DNA of 64,000 nt from Lachnospiraceae bacterium C10 (GTDB taxonomy: Bacteria; Bacillota; Clostridia; Lachnospirales; Lachnospiraceae). Position 1 is the stretch's first letter. Each line of letters starts with the position of its first letter. This document shows, piece by piece, positions 16,143 through 25,104 of this stretch. The notes under the pieces are model-generated. The model made no database searches, had not been told where the DNA came from, and worked only from the letters and a program-made list of their open reading frames with translations. Location of the stretch: NCBI GenBank assembly GCA_900100095.1, contig FMTN01000006.1, forward strand, positions 62,001 through 126,000. Direction: 5' to 3'. The position numbers and the translations under genes were made by a program.

Positions 16143-16220
16143 ATGTACTATGTTCGTTTATCAAATCTTAACTGGGGCTTAATGAGAGCATGTAATGGAA
16201 GAGGAGACTTATACGATTAA
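16143..16220 (+). CDS. 25-residue peptide gene coupled to the downstream ABC transporter
   Basis: An ATG preceded by GGGAGGTTGATGAA opens a 25-codon frame, MYYVRLSNLN followed by WGLMRACNGRGDLYD, ending in TAA 16218-16220. Only 2 nt separate it from the next ATG at 16223. That membrane-protein gene has no well-placed ribosome binding site of its own (AGAGGAG is about 17 nt upstream), so its translation probably depends on this frame. I do not recognise the peptide. It is hydrophilic, holds one cysteine and has no signal sequence. It could be a translational-coupling leader, or a substrate or signal handled by the adjacent transporter; nothing in the sequence decides this. Confidence 0.5.
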   Translation: MYYVRLSNLNWGLMRACNGRGDLYD

Positions 16221-16222
16221 TT

Positions 16223-17851
16223 ATGAAGATACTACAACTACACCTGAAACTTCTGATTAGAACAAAATGGTGCTGGCTGTTCTTCCCTCTTTTTTGTTTC
16301 TTCTCATATGGTGCAATTTATGATTCCATGTATAACCTGTCTTTGTCAGGGTATGTGACACAAACGTTGATTTTTTTTGGCGCAATGTTTGCCTATTATA
16401 ATCATATACGTAAAAAGAAAGAGGTGGGAGAATACGTAAGTGTTCTCCCATATTTTCGCACATCGCAAATGTGGATGATTCTTGCCGAGAGTATATACAT
16501 TGTATTGCTTTTGCTGCTTATGACAGGTTTTGTGTTCGTATATGGGGTATATTTAGGAGCAGAAGGCTGGCTGTTAAAAGAGGCAATGATATATTGCTTC
16601 ATATACTTCTGGCTTCCATGCTTTGTGTCACTTTCTTATGGATATATCATGGGGAGTGGTACACCAAGAAAGTTTCATGTTCTTCTTATTATTGGAGTGG
16701 GACTTTTGGTAGGCCCTGTTATGCGGCATTTTTGGTATTGTATACTGGTGGTATTGTGCGGTACAAAAATAGCGGACAAAATAATTGGAGCAATTTCAAT
16801 AGGACAAGCAAGTATTTGTACAACGGCTGATTCATTCTACGGATTCCAGATCGAACAGGGGCGTATTTACTATTTGCTTTTTATTATTGGATGTTTATGG
16901 TCCATCTATTTCTTGAAAAAAAGAAGAAGAGGGTGGCAATCAGCAGTGGCTATTATTGTGACTGCGCTTATGGCTATCCTTTACCTGAATAGTGGACGAT
17001 ATGTAATCTATGATCAAATGAGTGAGGAGTTATCGGCGAGAGAAAACTATGACTTATATTATTATATGGAACATGAGTCATTTTATCATGCTGGAAATTC
17101 GGTAATAGAAGGGATAGAAGGAAATGTTAAACTTAGAAAGAATCTGTTTTTCGAAGGAAGGCTAAAGCTAAGATCGAAAGAAAACATAAAAGATACTTCC
17201 TTTATTCTTTACCATGATTTAGAAGTTAAGAATATTGAAGGGGAAAATGTAAAAGGATTTGAACAAAAAGCAGATTCGGTAAGAGTCTATTTTGATAAAG
17301 AGATACAAAAGGATGAAGTATACTTTATCAAAATAAAATATGAAGGATATTCGTCTCCGTATTTTTATTCGAATGAGAAAGGATGTTTCCTGCCGGGATA
17401 TTTTGCCTGGCTTCCATCTGAGGGAGAAGGAAGTTGTTTTAAGGTTAAAGGATGGGCTCTGAAATTACGTAATATTGTGAATGAAAATCAAAATTATGAT
17501 ATTAAGGTAGATAGCAGGTATCCTTATTACTTTAAACAAGGAACGTTAATTTCAAATAATCATATGAAGCGATACAGGGAGAATGAAGTGGAAGTTATTT
17601 CTCCGGTTAAACTTGATCAAGATCGAAGAAAAAAACTAATTCAAATGAATAGGTGCATATCGAAAGGTAGAATAAAAGAAATCATATTGGTTCCTAATGA
17701 GGGGGGAACTAATAGGATTTATTCCACCGTATATGGAAGGACATATTTTGCTGACAGTTTCTTTTGGTTATACAGAGATACAAATCTGTCAAAAAAATAT
17801 TTAAAAGAAGAGTGGGAGGAGGCAGTACAGTGTGCAAAGGAAGCACCGTAA
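16223..17851 (+). CDS. ABC-2-like membrane protein with extracytoplasmic M1-peptidase N-domain-like region
   Basis: The N-terminal ~260 residues hold about seven or eight hydrophobic helices, resembling an ABC-2 type permease. After the last helix (about 240-258) come about 285 polar residues. The stretch LYHDLEVKNIEGENVKGF, followed by FIKIKYEGY and FLPGYFAWLP, resembles the N-terminal beta-rich domain of M1 aminopeptidases, which occurs fused to ABC permeases in Firmicutes. No HExxH zinc motif is present and the frame ends soon after, so a peptidase function is unlikely. It is coupled to the preceding peptide frame and overlaps the ATPase gene by 22 nt. The domain assignment is by eye and uncertain. 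Confidence 0.65.
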   Translation: MKILQLHLKLLIRTKWCWLFFPLFCFFSYGAIYDSMYNLSLSGYVTQTLIFFGAMFAYYNHIRKKKEVGEYVSVLPYFRTSQMWMILAESIYIVLLLLLMTGFVFVYGVYLGAEGWLLKEAMIYCFIYFWLPCFVSLSYGYIMGSGTPRKFHVLLIIGVGLLVGPVMRHFWYCILVVLCGTKIADKIIGAISIGQASICTTADSFYGFQIEQGRIYYLLFIIGCLWSIYFLKKRRRGWQSAVAIIVTALMAILYLNSGRYVIYDQMSEELSARENYDLYYYMEHESFYHAGNSVIEGIEGNVKLRKNLFFEGRLKLRSKENIKDTSFILYHDLEVKNIEGENVKGFEQKADSVRVYFDKEIQKDEVYFIKIKYEGYSSPYFYSNEKGCFLPGYFAWLPSEGEGSCFKVKGWALKLRNIVNENQNYDIKVDSRYPYYFKQGTLISNNHMKRYRENEVEVISPVKLDQDRRKKLIQMNRCISKGRIKEIILVPNEGGTNRIYSTVYGRTYFADSFFWLYRDTNLSKKYLKEEWEEAVQCAKEAP

Positions 17852-18648
17852 TTGAAATTAAGAATGTTACGAAGGACTATAAAGGAGTAAAAGCCCTTAA
17901 GGATATTAATCTGAATCTCACCTGCGGGATTATTGGTATATTAGGACCGAATGGAGCAGGAAAGACGACGTTATTTCGGTGCATTCTCGGATTGGAGACA
18001 TATAAGGGACAGATTCATTGCCCCGATACCCTGATTGGATATTTGCCACAGGATTTTTCATTCTTTAAAGGATTGACGGTAAGAGAGTCTTTGGAGTACC
18101 TTTCCCGTCTTAAGAATATCCGGCTCAAGGACAACGAAGCATTGATTGAAGAAACGGGATTGCAGGATATTCAAAAAAGGAAAGTGGGAAAGTTGTCCGG
18201 TGGAATGCTTCGAAGATTGGGAATCTGCCAGGCACTTCTAGGCAATCCGAAGGTTGTGATTTTAGATGAACCAACGGTGGGGTTAGATCCGGAATCACGG
18301 ATGTATATTCGTAATCTGCTTGCCAGAATCAGTACAGATAAGATTGTTCTGATATCTTCACATATTGCATCCGATCTGGACTATCTGTGTGATCAGGTGC
18401 TGATCCTAAACAAGGGGCATGTATCTGTGTTTGATACAAAGGATCATCTTCTGGATGCTTTAAGAGGTAAGGTGTACGAAGTAGAAGTATCTCCGGAGGA
18501 TGTTGGCAAGCGGGAGTACGTCTCTTTGCGTCGGGATACAGGTCATGTGATTGCCAGAGTGATTTCTGAGGATGCATTGTCGGATCAATGTGTTGATCCA
18601 ACATTAGAAGATGCATTTTTCTACTACAAGGAAGGAAAGAATGTTTGA
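17830..18648 (+). CDS. ABC transporter ATP-binding protein
   Basis: This 272-residue ATPase has a Walker A motif GPNGAGKTT (residues 39-47), signature LSGGMLRRLG (about 124-133), Walker B VVILDEPTVGLDPESR and the H-loop SSHIASD. A longer frame from 17764 lies wholly within the preceding gene. GTG 17830 is chosen for the GGGAGGAGG box 8 nt upstream and because it yields a normal N-terminus (IEIKNVTKDYKG). It energises the flanking membrane proteins. The type, a short ATPase with separate ABC-2 subunits, is usual for bacteriocin-immunity, lantibiotic or drug exporters, but the substrate is unknown. Confidence 0.9.
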   Translation: MCKGSTVIEIKNVTKDYKGVKALKDINLNLTCGIIGILGPNGAGKTTLFRCILGLETYKGQIHCPDTLIGYLPQDFSFFKGLTVRESLEYLSRLKNIRLKDNEALIEETGLQDIQKRKVGKLSGGMLRRLGICQALLGNPKVVILDEPTVGLDPESRMYIRNLLARISTDKIVLISSHIASDLDYLCDQVLILNKGHVSVFDTKDHLLDALRGKVYEVEVSPEDVGKREYVSLRRDTGHVIARVISEDALSDQCVDPTLEDAFFYYKEGKNV

Positions 18649-19258
18649 TTTTAAGATTATTGGCAGTATGAAATATGTCCCGTTTGGAATGTTGGTGATA
18701 GTGTGCGCTTTTTGCTATCTGTTCCAAAGGGATATACATGTCTATGGTATTGTCCTTGAGATGATGGTGCCGTGTCTTGGAATCTGGTGGAGTGGTTATT
18801 TTCTGTCAGAACACACAGAAGATGCGGCAATTCGCGGCGTCATCTATTCTGTTAATAAACGTATGAAAAGATACCTGATTCGAAAGTACTTTTTATATAC
18901 ACTGTTTTGGCTGATTTTAGGTACAGCTTTGACCGGTGTGATTCTTTACCGAAATGAGGGGAGAATTATGTGGGAACCTCTTAGAGTTATTTTTCTGAAG
19001 GGGATTTTTTTAGCAGCTGTTGTATTTGTTACAGTTGCTTGGATCAGGGATGCATCCTGGGCTATTATTATAGTGGTTTCACTTTTATGTGTTGATTATT
19101 GCCTGGATGGAGCAGTTTTAGGGAAGCTACGAATTTCGTTGAACTGGTACCATATAGAATCGGTTGTGCCGACAGTAGATTATTATGTAATACCATTACT
19201 TGTGAGTATGGCTTTGATAGGAATTGGGAGTGTGAAAATCTTGAAGAGAGGGGAATAA
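18641..19258 (+). CDS. Membrane protein of the ABC transporter cassette
   Basis: This 205-residue protein has about six hydrophobic helices, from residues 14-30 to 184-201, and no recognisable soluble domain. It starts at ATG 18641, with an AAGGAAGG box, and overlaps the ATPase stop by 8 nt. It is therefore the second membrane subunit or an accessory of the same transporter. I do not recognise a specific family. The gene ends 12 nt before the convergent apbE stop, with no obvious terminator between them. Confidence 0.75.
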   Translation: MFDFKIIGSMKYVPFGMLVIVCAFCYLFQRDIHVYGIVLEMMVPCLGIWWSGYFLSEHTEDAAIRGVIYSVNKRMKRYLIRKYFLYTLFWLILGTALTGVILYRNEGRIMWEPLRVIFLKGIFLAAVVFVTVAWIRDASWAIIIVVSLLCVDYCLDGAVLGKLRISLNWYHIESVVPTVDYYVIPLLVSMALIGIGSVKILKRGE

Positions 19259-19269
19259 ATGTAAATCTG

Positions 19270-20304
19270 TCATTTCACCAAAGTAAAAGGAATCTTTGTC
19301 CCAATTCCGCTGGTTTTTAATATGTTACCGGAGTCTAATACAAAGATGGCTTCGGTATTTTTTAGTTTCTCAATATAGGCAAGTCCATCCTTTGCGCCCA
19401 TGCAGAATGCTGTGGTGGACAGAGCGTCTCCATCCGTCGAACGGTTGCTGATGATGGTAACAGAAGTTAGATGGTTTTGTACCGGCAGGCCTGTTTTGGT
19501 GTTTAGAATATGATGATAAAGCTTCCCGTTTTTTCGAAAATATCTCTGGTAGGTTCCGCTGGTCACCACAGAAAGATCCTTAATCTTTAAGGTAAAGAGA
19601 GGAGTTCCGTCCTCTGTGAAAGGCTTTTGAATGCCTACGGTGAATGGAACATTCTTCTCCTTTTCTCCAATGCATAAAACATTTCCTCCCAGATTGATAA
19701 TTCCTTTTGTTACACCCTGCTTTTTAAGATAGGTCTTCATGGAATCGGCAATATATCCTTTTGCAATACCCCCAAGATCCAGTCTGGCATTAGGATTACG
19801 AAGAGAAACAGTATCATCTGAGATCTGGATGTTTGTATAATCAATGGTCTTTACCGCCTGCTGCAGTGTGTTCTGTGATGGGATATGTCCGGTATTGGAC
19901 TTGAAATCCCAGGCATCAGAAAGTCTTCCGATGGTCACATCGAAGGCACCGTTGCTTTTTTGACCATAGGAAATCGCGTCCTTAAGGATATTAACTGTGT
20001 CACTGGATACGGAAACAGGCTTTCCGGCAGCCTCATTGATCCGGGAAATCTCACTGGTGGATCTGGTGTTGGAGAAACGTTTTTCAAACCGGTCTGCCAA
20101 TTGAAAGCAGCCTTTTAAGAGGGGGGCGGTCTCTTCTTTGGAACCGTATAGTGTTACCGTAATAACGGTATCAAAATAAAGCCCGGTCTTGCTCTGGGCC
20201 TGTGTTGTTTTAGAAAATGGTATATTACATCCGGTAAAAAGAAGGGATGAAACTGTGATGAGGGCGATCAGCCAGGTGACCTTGATATTCTTACGTTTCT
20301 TCAT
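19270..20304 (-). CDS. apbE: FAD:protein FMN transferase ApbE (lipoprotein)
   Basis: ApbE transfers FMN from FAD to a threonine of target flavoproteins such as RnfG and RnfD, at the outer face of the membrane. The 344-residue protein starts with a lipoprotein signal ending in LLFTGC (Cys26). Family motifs are FDTVITVTLYG, RLDLGGIAKGYIADSM, INLGGNV, HHILNTKTGLPV and DGDALSTTAFCMG. ATG 20304 is chosen because it begins the signal peptide. A longer frame to 20406 would add 34 residues before it. There is no Shine-Dalgarno box. A -10 hexamer sits 7 nt upstream, which suggests leaderless translation. The rnf operon encoding likely targets lies 3.2 kb away on the other strand. Confidence 0.95.
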   Translation of the reverse strand: MKKRKNIKVTWLIALITVSSLLFTGCNIPFSKTTQAQSKTGLYFDTVITVTLYGSKEETAPLLKGCFQLADRFEKRFSNTRSTSEISRINEAAGKPVSVSSDTVNILKDAISYGQKSNGAFDVTIGRLSDAWDFKSNTGHIPSQNTLQQAVKTIDYTNIQISDDTVSLRNPNARLDLGGIAKGYIADSMKTYLKKQGVTKGIINLGGNVLCIGEKEKNVPFTVGIQKPFTEDGTPLFTLKIKDLSVVTSGTYQRYFRKNGKLYHHILNTKTGLPVQNHLTSVTIISNRSTDGDALSTTAFCMGAKDGLAYIEKLKNTEAIFVLDSGNILKTSGIGTKIPFTLVK

Positions 20305-20311
20305 ATTAATT

Positions 20312-20340
20312 ATTGTAGGCAAACCCCTGAAAAATTGCAA
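20312..20340 (-). promoter_or_regulatory. Putative apbE promoter giving a leaderless mRNA
   Basis: Reading the minus strand, TTGCAA (20340-20335), a 17-bp spacer and TACAAT (20317-20312) form a good sigma-A promoter. Only 7 nt separate the -10 from the ATG at 20304, so the predicted start point falls at or one base before the start codon. Confidence 0.55.
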
Positions 20341-20363
20341 GACAGCTGAAAATATGATAGAGT
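20335..20363 (+). promoter_or_regulatory. Putative proB promoter sharing its -35 with apbE
   Basis: The palindromic TTGCAA (20335-20340) also serves as a + strand -35, with a 17-bp spacer to TAGAGT (20358-20363). Divergent transcription of proB and apbE would then compete for one hexamer. Confidence 0.45.
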
Positions 20364-20409
20364 AGTATGCGTTGAATTTTAGCAAAATTTGGGAATGGAA
20401 GGGCAAGGT

Positions 20410-21243
20410 ATGGATTTATCCGGTAAAAAACGTGTCGTTATTAAAATTGGTTCCAACTCTTTGACCCATGAGGCTACGGGACGAATTGATTATATCAAGA
20501 TTGAACGTCTTGCCATGGAACTTAGTAATTTAAGGAACATGGGACTTGATGTCTGTCTGGTATCCTCCGGAGCGATTGCTGTGGGAAGACAGACCATGGG
20601 AATCAAGAACCGCCCCACACATATGCCGGAACGACAGGCCCTTGCAGCGGTGGGACAGACAAGGTTGATGGGAATCTATCAGCAGTTCTTTTCTCAGTAT
20701 AATCAGACGGCCGGTCAGGTTTTGATGACAAAGAATACGATTCTTGACAATGTATCCCGTAAGAATGCACAGAATACATTTGAGCAGTTGTTTGAAATGG
20801 GAATCATTCCGATTGTAAATGCGAATGACACGGTTTCCACCTACGAAATTCAGTTTGGTGATAACGATACCCTTTCTGCTATTGTGTCCTCTCTGATCGG
20901 AGCGGATCTTCTGATTCTGTTGTCGGATATTGACGGATTGTTTACAGATGATCCTAAGAAGAATCCGGATGCAGCACTGGTTCCGGTGGTGGACAGAATC
21001 GATGAGGAGCTTTTAGCCATGGGAACGGGTGATCCGGGAAGTGATGTGGGAACCGGTGGTATGGCAACCAAGCTTTCTGCAGCGCAGATTGCAACAGCCT
21101 CCGGCGCGGATATGATCATTGCCAATGCAAATGATTTGACCATGCTCCATCGGATCTTCGAGGGAGATCAGGTTGGAACGCTTTTTAAGGCAAGCTATAA
21201 TCCATATTTTGATGTGGTGGATATGATCCAGGAGAGCCTATGA
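20410..21243 (+). CDS. proB: Glutamate 5-kinase
   Basis: ProB phosphorylates glutamate, the first step of proline synthesis. The amino-acid-kinase fold shows VVIKIGSNSL (residues 9-18), VSSGAIAVG (about 50-58) and DVGTGGMATKLSAAQIA (about 209-225). At 277 residues it lacks the C-terminal PUA domain of the E. coli enzyme (367 residues), a short form common in Clostridia. ATG 20410 is chosen over 20389 because GGAAGG lies upstream at normal distance and the kinase fold begins just after. The partner proA lies two genes downstream in the same operon. Confidence 0.95.
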   Translation: MDLSGKKRVVIKIGSNSLTHEATGRIDYIKIERLAMELSNLRNMGLDVCLVSSGAIAVGRQTMGIKNRPTHMPERQALAAVGQTRLMGIYQQFFSQYNQTAGQVLMTKNTILDNVSRKNAQNTFEQLFEMGIIPIVNANDTVSTYEIQFGDNDTLSAIVSSLIGADLLILLSDIDGLFTDDPKKNPDAALVPVVDRIDEELLAMGTGDPGSDVGTGGMATKLSAAQIATASGADMIIANANDLTMLHRIFEGDQVGTLFKASYNPYFDVVDMIQESL

Positions 21244-21794
21244 CGATAAGGCAGCTCCGGCAGGATTATAAGAAGCGACGGAATGAGATTCCCAAGGAAA
21301 AGCGTGAGATTCTTTCCCTGCAACTTTGCAGGCGATTGCACCGGATCTTAACGGAACAGCTTCCGTATAAGACGGTTCTGATGTTTTATCCTCTGGGATC
21401 TGAGGTAAATCTTTTGCCTCTGGCAGAAGAGCTTTTAAAAGAGCAATATGAACTATATTTTCCTGTCACAGAGAAAGACGGTATCTTTTTTTATAAAGTC
21501 TCTTCTTTGGAAGACTTTCAGGAGGGCGCTTTTCATGTGATGGAACCGGTTACAAGACAAAAGCTTTACGAAACAGGAGCAGCGGTGTCACTGACACCGG
21601 GTCTTTTGTTTACTATGAGCGGAAGCAGGATCGGATATGGCGGCGGATATTATGACAGGTTTTTGACAGACCATCCAAAGGTGTATTCCATCGGTGTCTG
21701 CTTCGATCAGCAAATACAGACAGCTATCCCCCAGGAGAACTGGGATATTTCTATGAATGCAATATGTACCCCGAGTCAATACAAGAAAGCATAA
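21240..21794 (+). CDS. 5-formyltetrahydrofolate cyclo-ligase
   Basis: This 184-residue enzyme converts 5-formyl-THF to 5,10-methenyl-THF using ATP and so recycles the storage form of folate. [13 protein letters not shown] (about residues 129-141) is the family phosphate-binding signature. [10 protein letters not shown] (about 50-59) matches the substrate loop. Its ATG overlaps the proB stop by 4 nt and its stop lies 11 nt before proA. This splits the proline genes with a folate gene but keeps one transcript. Confidence 0.93.
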   Translation: MTIRQLRQDYKKRRNEIPKEKREILSLQLCRRLHRILTEQLPYKTVLMFYPLGSEVNLLPLAEELLKEQYELYFPVTEKDGIFFYKVSSLEDFQEGAFHVMEPVTRQKLYETGAAVSLTPGLLFTMSGSRIGYGGGYYDRFLTDHPKVYSIGVCFDQQIQTAIPQENWDISMNAICTPSQYKKA

Positions 21795-21805
21795 AGGAGA
21801 ACGGA

Positions 21806-23050
21806 ATGGATCTGTTAACAATTTGTCAAAAAGCCAGTGATAACCGATATTTTACTGCAAAGCTATCCACAGATGTAAAGAATGGCCTGCTGCTTAAGGC
21901 TGCGGATCTTATTGTAAAAGAAGCGGATTATATCTGTAGTGAAAATGCAAAGGATATGGAGCGGGGAAAAGCCAATGGTCTTCCAAAGGGACTGTTGGAT
22001 CGCCTGTTTTTGGATCCTGCAAGACTTGAGGGAATTGCAGAGGGAATGCGCCAGGTGGCAGCTCTTCCGGATCCTATCGGTGAAGTCCTAGGAATGCAGA
22101 AGCGTCCGAACGGTCTTTTGATCGGTCAGAAGAAGGTTCCGATTGGTGTCATCGGTGTGATTTACGAGGCTCGTCCCAATGTAACAGCGGATGTGTTTGC
22201 TCTGTGTTTTAAGACAGGAAATACCGTAATTCTCCGCGGTGGCAGTGATGCGGCAAACAGCAATAAGGCCATTACAACAGTGATTCAAAAGGCATTGGCG
22301 GAGGAAGGATTGAAGACCGAATGTATCAGCCTGATCGAGGATACATCCCATGAGGTGGTCGGCCGCTTTATGAAGATGAATCAGTATGTGGATCTTCTGA
22401 TTCCACGCGGAGGAGCAGGTCTGATTCGTAACGTGGTGGAGAATGCCACCATTCCGGTGATTGAAACCGGTACCGGGAACTGTCATATCTTTGTGGATGA
22501 AAGTGCCAACTATGATATGGCGCTGGATATTATTGAAAATGCCAAGACCCAGAGAATCGGTGTCTGCAATGCCGCAGAATCTCTGGTGGTTCACGAGAAA
22601 ATAGCAGAAGACTTCCTTCCTCTCGTATATGAGAGGCTTTCTGCTCACCAGGTGGAACTTCATACAGATGAAACATCCACCAACATACTTAAGGATACCA
22701 TCCCGGCTACGGAAGAGGATTTTGGAAAAGAATATTTGGATTACAAGATGTCTGTTAAGGTGGTAAAAGACATTGATGAGGCCATCGCTCACATCAACCA
22801 TTACAACACAGGTCACTCTGAGGCGATTGTTACAGAAAACTATGAGAATGCAAATCGCTTTTTGGATGAGATCGATGCAGCCTGTGTTTATGTCAATGCA
22901 TCCACCCGGTTTACCGATGGCTTTGAATTCGGATTCGGAGCTGAAATCGGAATCAGTACCCAGAAATTACATGCCAGAGGTCCAATGGGACTCGAGGCAC
23001 TAACAAGCAGGAAATATATTATTTATGGAAATGGACAGATACGAAATTAA
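21806..23050 (+). CDS. proA: Glutamate-5-semialdehyde dehydrogenase (gamma-glutamyl phosphate reductase)
   Basis: ProA reduces gamma-glutamyl phosphate to the semialdehyde, the second step of proline synthesis. The aldehyde-dehydrogenase fold shows [27 protein letters not shown] and the catalytic cysteine in [11 protein letters not shown]. At 414 residues it is canonical. ATG 21806 is chosen because AAGGAGA lies 6 nt upstream. The frame extends 14 codons further into the preceding gene, but those codons are not conserved-looking. The 3' end overlaps miaB by 26 nt. Confidence 0.96.
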   Translation: MDLLTICQKASDNRYFTAKLSTDVKNGLLLKAADLIVKEADYICSENAKDMERGKANGLPKGLLDRLFLDPARLEGIAEGMRQVAALPDPIGEVLGMQKRPNGLLIGQKKVPIGVIGVIYEARPNVTADVFALCFKTGNTVILRGGSDAANSNKAITTVIQKALAEEGLKTECISLIEDTSHEVVGRFMKMNQYVDLLIPRGGAGLIRNVVENATIPVIETGTGNCHIFVDESANYDMALDIIENAKTQRIGVCNAAESLVVHEKIAEDFLPLVYERLSAHQVELHTDETSTNILKDTIPATEEDFGKEYLDYKMSVKVVKDIDEAIAHINHYNTGHSEAIVTENYENANRFLDEIDAACVYVNASTRFTDGFEFGFGAEIGISTQKLHARGPMGLEALTSRKYIIYGNGQIRN

Positions 23051-24476
23051 CGAATCAGATTACAGAGCAAACGGAAGTGCACCGGAGCAGGAGCCGGAGA
23101 GACAGTACTACTACATGGCCCTTGTGAAAGAGCTTGTGCAGAAACAGGAAAAAGAGCTGGGACGTCCGCTCACCTTTTGCGTGACGACGTTTGGCTGTCA
23201 GATGAATGCCAAGGATTCTGAGAAGCTTGCCGGTGTCTTATTATCCTGTGGTTATCAGGAAAAGGAAGACGAGGAGGCAGATCTTGTCCTCTACAATACC
23301 TGTACTGTTCGAGAGAATGCGGACAATAAGGTATATGGAAGACTTGGCTACCTTGGAAGTTATAAGAAGAAACATCCACATATGCTCATCGGTCTCTGCG
23401 GCTGTATGATGCAGGAGGAGCCGGTTGTGGAGAAGATCAAGCAGAGCTACTCCTTTGTAGACTTTATCTTTGGAACACATAATATCTATAAGTTTGCAGA
23501 GATTCTTTATAAGCGTCTGATCACACAGAAGCGTGTCATCGACGTGGTTAAGGAGGCGGATAAGATCGTAGAAGAGCTTCCGTCCTCCAGAAAGTATTCC
23601 TTTAAGTCCGGTGTCAATATTATGTTCGGCTGCAACAATTTCTGCAGTTATTGTATTGTTCCTTATGTCAGAGGAAGAGAGCGAAGCAGAAATCCAAAGG
23701 ATATTATCCGTGAGATTGAAAAGCTTTCTGCAGATGGTGTGAAGGAGATTATGCTCCTTGGACAGAATGTTAATTCCTACGGTAAGAATCTTGAGGACCC
23801 GATGACATTTGCAGAGCTTTTGCGCGAGGTCAACAAGGTAGAGGGGATTCAGAGAATCCGTTTTATGACAAGTCATCCAAAGGATCTTTCCGATGATTTG
23901 ATCCAGGCAATGGCAGAGTGCGACAAGGTTTGTCATCATCTGCATCTGCCGCTTCAGACCGGAAGCAGCCGTCTTTTGAAGGATATGAACCGCCACTACG
24001 ATAAGGAGCAGTATCTTGCCCTGGTGGAGAAGATCAAAAAGGCAATTCCGGATATTTCTCTTACCACGGATATCATTGTTGGATATCCGGGTGAGACAGA
24101 AGAGGATTTCCTTGATACCTTGGATGTGGTGGAAAAGGTTGGCTATGACTCTGCCTATACCTTTATCTATTCCAAGAGAAGCGGAACGCCTGCTGCAAAG
24201 CGGGAGGATCAGATTCCGGAGGATGTGGTTCACGACAGATTTGACCGTCTGTTAAAGACAGTACAGACTCTGGGAGCAAAGAAGGCGGAGCAGCTGACAG
24301 GACAGAGACTTCCTGTTTTGGTTGAAAGCTTAAATGATCACGAAGAAGGACTGGTAACAGGTCGTCTGGCCAATAATTCTGTGGTGCATTTCGCGGCAGA
24401 TCCTTCTGTTATCGGACAGATCGTAGATGTCACCCTGAAAGAATGCAAGGGCTTCTATTACTTGGGAGAGATGTAA
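23025..24476 (+). CDS. miaB: tRNA-2-methylthio-N6-dimethylallyladenosine synthase MiaB
   Basis: MiaB methylthiolates i6A37 in tRNAs. The 483-residue protein has the N-terminal methylthiotransferase domain with [15 protein letters not shown] (about 64-78) and radical SAM motif [20 protein letters not shown] (CxxxCxxC, about 202-221). A TRAM domain closes it (about 418-481). MiaB is told from RimO by the RGRERSR sequence after the cluster. It overlaps the proA 3' end by 26 nt and is followed directly by ruvA. Confidence 0.96.
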   Translation: MEMDRYEINESDYRANGSAPEQEPERQYYYMALVKELVQKQEKELGRPLTFCVTTFGCQMNAKDSEKLAGVLLSCGYQEKEDEEADLVLYNTCTVRENADNKVYGRLGYLGSYKKKHPHMLIGLCGCMMQEEPVVEKIKQSYSFVDFIFGTHNIYKFAEILYKRLITQKRVIDVVKEADKIVEELPSSRKYSFKSGVNIMFGCNNFCSYCIVPYVRGRERSRNPKDIIREIEKLSADGVKEIMLLGQNVNSYGKNLEDPMTFAELLREVNKVEGIQRIRFMTSHPKDLSDDLIQAMAECDKVCHHLHLPLQTGSSRLLKDMNRHYDKEQYLALVEKIKKAIPDISLTTDIIVGYPGETEEDFLDTLDVVEKVGYDSAYTFIYSKRSGTPAAKREDQIPEDVVHDRFDRLLKTVQTLGAKKAEQLTGQRLPVLVESLNDHEEGLVTGRLANNSVVHFAADPSVIGQIVDVTLKECKGFYYLGEM

Positions 24477-25088
24477 GTGATAGCATATATTGATGGAACA
24501 GTGGAACAGATTACAGGAAGTACGCTGATTTTAGATCACGACGGCATGGGATATGAGATTCATATGCCGGTGGGTGATCTGACTCAGGTAGGCGGCAGGG
24601 GAGATTCGGTTCGCATCTACACGAATCTTCAGTTTTCGGAAAATACCGGAGTTCTTCTCTATGGCTTTATGACCATGGAAGAAAAGGAGATGTATCTTCT
24701 TTTGACAACGGTAAGCGGTGTGGGTCCTAAGGCGGCCCTTGCGATTCTTTCTGTTCTGACGCCAAGGAACTTAAAGTTTGCCATTGTGGGAGAGGATGAA
24801 AAGTCCATTACTCTGGCAAACGGAGTCGGACCGAAAATGGCCCGCAGGGTTATTCTTGAACTCAAAGATAAGATCGATCTTGAGGCGGCAGATGAGGAAA
24901 CAAATGTCGCAATGTCTTCCGATCCTATGCAGGTGGATGCTTCGGTTCGGGAGGATGTCCTTTTGGGACTTACTGCCATGGGCTTTTCCGGGGCAGAGGC
25001 AATGTCAGCCATTGCCGCGGTTGCAGATGCATCGGAACTGGATTCGGGTGATCTGTTAAAAGCTGCTCTTAAAAAGCTGGCAAAATAA
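24477..25088 (+). CDS. ruvA: Holliday junction DNA helicase subunit RuvA
   Basis: RuvA binds four-way junctions as a tetramer and loads RuvB. The 203-residue protein shows the N-terminal OB fold (IAYIDGTVEQI), the helix-hairpin-helix repeats (TTVSGVGPKAALAIL and LANGVGPKMARRVILELKDK) and the small RuvB-binding domain III (about 155-203). The start is GTG 24477, immediately after the miaB stop, with GGGAGAG upstream. ruvB follows 16 nt downstream. Confidence 0.96.
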   Translation: MIAYIDGTVEQITGSTLILDHDGMGYEIHMPVGDLTQVGGRGDSVRIYTNLQFSENTGVLLYGFMTMEEKEMYLLLTTVSGVGPKAALAILSVLTPRNLKFAIVGEDEKSITLANGVGPKMARRVILELKDKIDLEAADEETNVAMSSDPMQVDASVREDVLLGLTAMGFSGAEAMSAIAAVADASELDSGDLLKAALKKLAK

Positions 25089-25104
25089 GCTGTAAGGAGC
25101 CAAC

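Noticed and set aside
22088-22816. 242-codon frame antisense to proA
   Set aside because: A shadow of a conserved gene, with no start signal or domain.
23241-24233. 330-codon open frame antisense to miaB
   Set aside because: miaB has all motifs on the + strand; this frame has no recognisable domain or SD.
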